A stretch of DNA of 62,819 bases from Chloroflexota bacterium (lineage in GTDB: Bacteria; Chloroflexota; Anaerolineae; Anaerolineales; Anaerolineaceae), in contig JAJFTV010000077.1 of NCBI GenBank assembly GCA_021372725.1, positions 1 to 62,819 on the forward strand, written 5' to 3'. Position 1 is the first letter of the stretch; each line of letters starts with the position of its first letter. Below the pieces are notes generated by a model, which worked only from the letters and a program-made list of their open reading frames with translations, searched no databases and was not told where the DNA came from. Both the position numbers and the translations under genes were made by a program. Positions 62,349-62,819 of the stretch are shown in pieces.

Positions 62349-62394
62349 AATGGAAATAAAAAAGGAGCTGTCTGCTTTTGAGACAAGCCCCTTC
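62349..62394. terminator. Hairpin of the GGGGCTGTC family between convergent TadG-like genes
   Basis: AAAAAAGGAGCTGTCT and GAGACAAGCCCCTTCTTT form an imperfect stem with A- and T-rich flanks. It lies between the convergent stops at 62163 and 62449 and resembles 32039-32071 and 56224-56262. Confidence 0.6.
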
Positions 62395-62448
62395 TTTGTT
62401 GAATAATCTTTTTATTGATACCTTTATTACCTAATTATTGATAGAAGA

Positions 62449-62819
62449 TTAATGCTGAAAGCTGATATAAGGATATCCGGCATGTCCGAAATCGCCATTA
62501 TAGGTAATGTTGGTTTCTGCGTTGCCGTTTATTACAACGGTATTCCCAATCACTTCCACCAGCCATTGCACATTATCGGCATTACCAGTGATTGTAATAT
62601 CGCCGGCGGGGTAATATATTGATCCCCTGAAAATATCATTATTACTGTTGCCATTTATTTTCAAGGCCGACGAACCGTCAGGGTCATCCAGATAAAGCAG
62701 CAGACCGGGAATCGTGGGATAGGTATGGCTGAAGGATGCAGGTTTTGTCGTCCAGTTGGCCCCAAGCGGTGCCCGTATTTGAACATAACCGGGATCGCCA
62801 CTGCCATTGATGGTAACAT
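62449..62819 (-). CDS. Second TadG/Gly-Asn beta-solenoid protein, 5' part outside window
   Basis: The frame is open from the right edge of the window to the stop at 62449, giving about 120 C-terminal residues. GLLLYLDDPDGSSALKINGN, then GSIYYPAGDITITGNA and VIGNTVVINGNAE, match the C-terminal repeats of the protein at 60589-62163 in order and spacing. It is therefore a paralogue, with its start beyond 62819. It ends in a different short tail (YPYISFQH). Confidence 0.75.
   Translation of the reverse strand, partial: VTINGSGDPGYVQIRAPLGANWTTKPASFSHTYPTIPGLLLYLDDPDGSSALKINGNSNNDIFRGSIYYPAGDITITGNADNVQWLVEVIGNTVVINGNAETNITYNGDFGHAGYPYISFQH

Overview
The window looks like a chromosomal segment of a member of the Chloroflexota, most likely class Anaerolineae. 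This is an inference from several features: lipoproteins with Pro/Thr/Glu-rich linkers after the lipobox, a TadG-like cell-surface protein family, DUF5666-type secreted proteins, a GT87 and a flippase-like membrane protein, many ABC importers, and high-GC genes (locally AT-rich) separated by scattered copies of a GTCATnCTGAGC-type intergenic repeat. No rRNA, tRNA, phage, IS transposase or CRISPR array was found.

Layout. 1-5025 (minus): a BmpA/Nup-type nucleoside-like ABC importer (lipoprotein, duplicated ATPase, two permeases, the second cut by the window edge). 5236-7247 (minus): an orphan Dpp/Opp permease pair. 7397-11434 (plus): a DnaE2-like polymerase III alpha subunit and a membrane-anchored Mrr-type nuclease. 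11582-12961 (minus): cysS. 13199-14293 (plus): an HTH plus degenerate nucleotidyltransferase protein behind a palindromic promoter. 14599-17264: a GT87 protein and a convergent flippase-like protein. 17555-21530 (plus): larA-glcF-glcD, a lactate racemization/oxidation operon. 21876-28304 (minus): response regulator, histidine kinase, membrane fusion protein, ATPase, permease and lipoprotein, forming one self-regulated efflux locus. 28593-29759: an M20 amidohydrolase. 30060-30916: a decayed AbiE toxin-antitoxin pair. 31178-32020: a secreted DUF5666-like protein. 32074-34990 (minus): argG-argH with a complete leader-peptide attenuator. 35234-36892: a serine hydrolase. 36940-40984: an AT-rich LysR / C45 acyltransferase / GPH symporter island that looks transferred from Firmicutes. 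41077-45688 (minus): a MarR-controlled heterodimeric ABC exporter. 45839-47411: a methyltransferase and deoD. 47699-52284 (minus): a PhnDCEE-type importer. 52405-59528: a UroD-like protein, a GntR regulator and the histidine-degradation genes hutH-hutU-ftcD. 59529-60588: a repeat-rich non-coding stretch. 60589-62819: two convergent TadG-like beta-solenoid proteins.

How the parts fit together. Most metabolic modules handle nitrogen-rich or organic-acid substrates: nucleosides, peptides, histidine, N-acyl amino acids and lactate. This fits an anaerobic or facultative heterotroph scavenging cell debris. Local regulators sit beside their targets: RR/HK with a direct-repeat box, MarR with a palindrome, LysR with an inverted repeat, and GntR with an inverted repeat. 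The most notable regulatory structure is the argG leader. It has a consensus promoter, a nearly leaderless 30-residue reading frame with clustered Arg codons, and three mutually exclusive hairpins ending in an intrinsic terminator.
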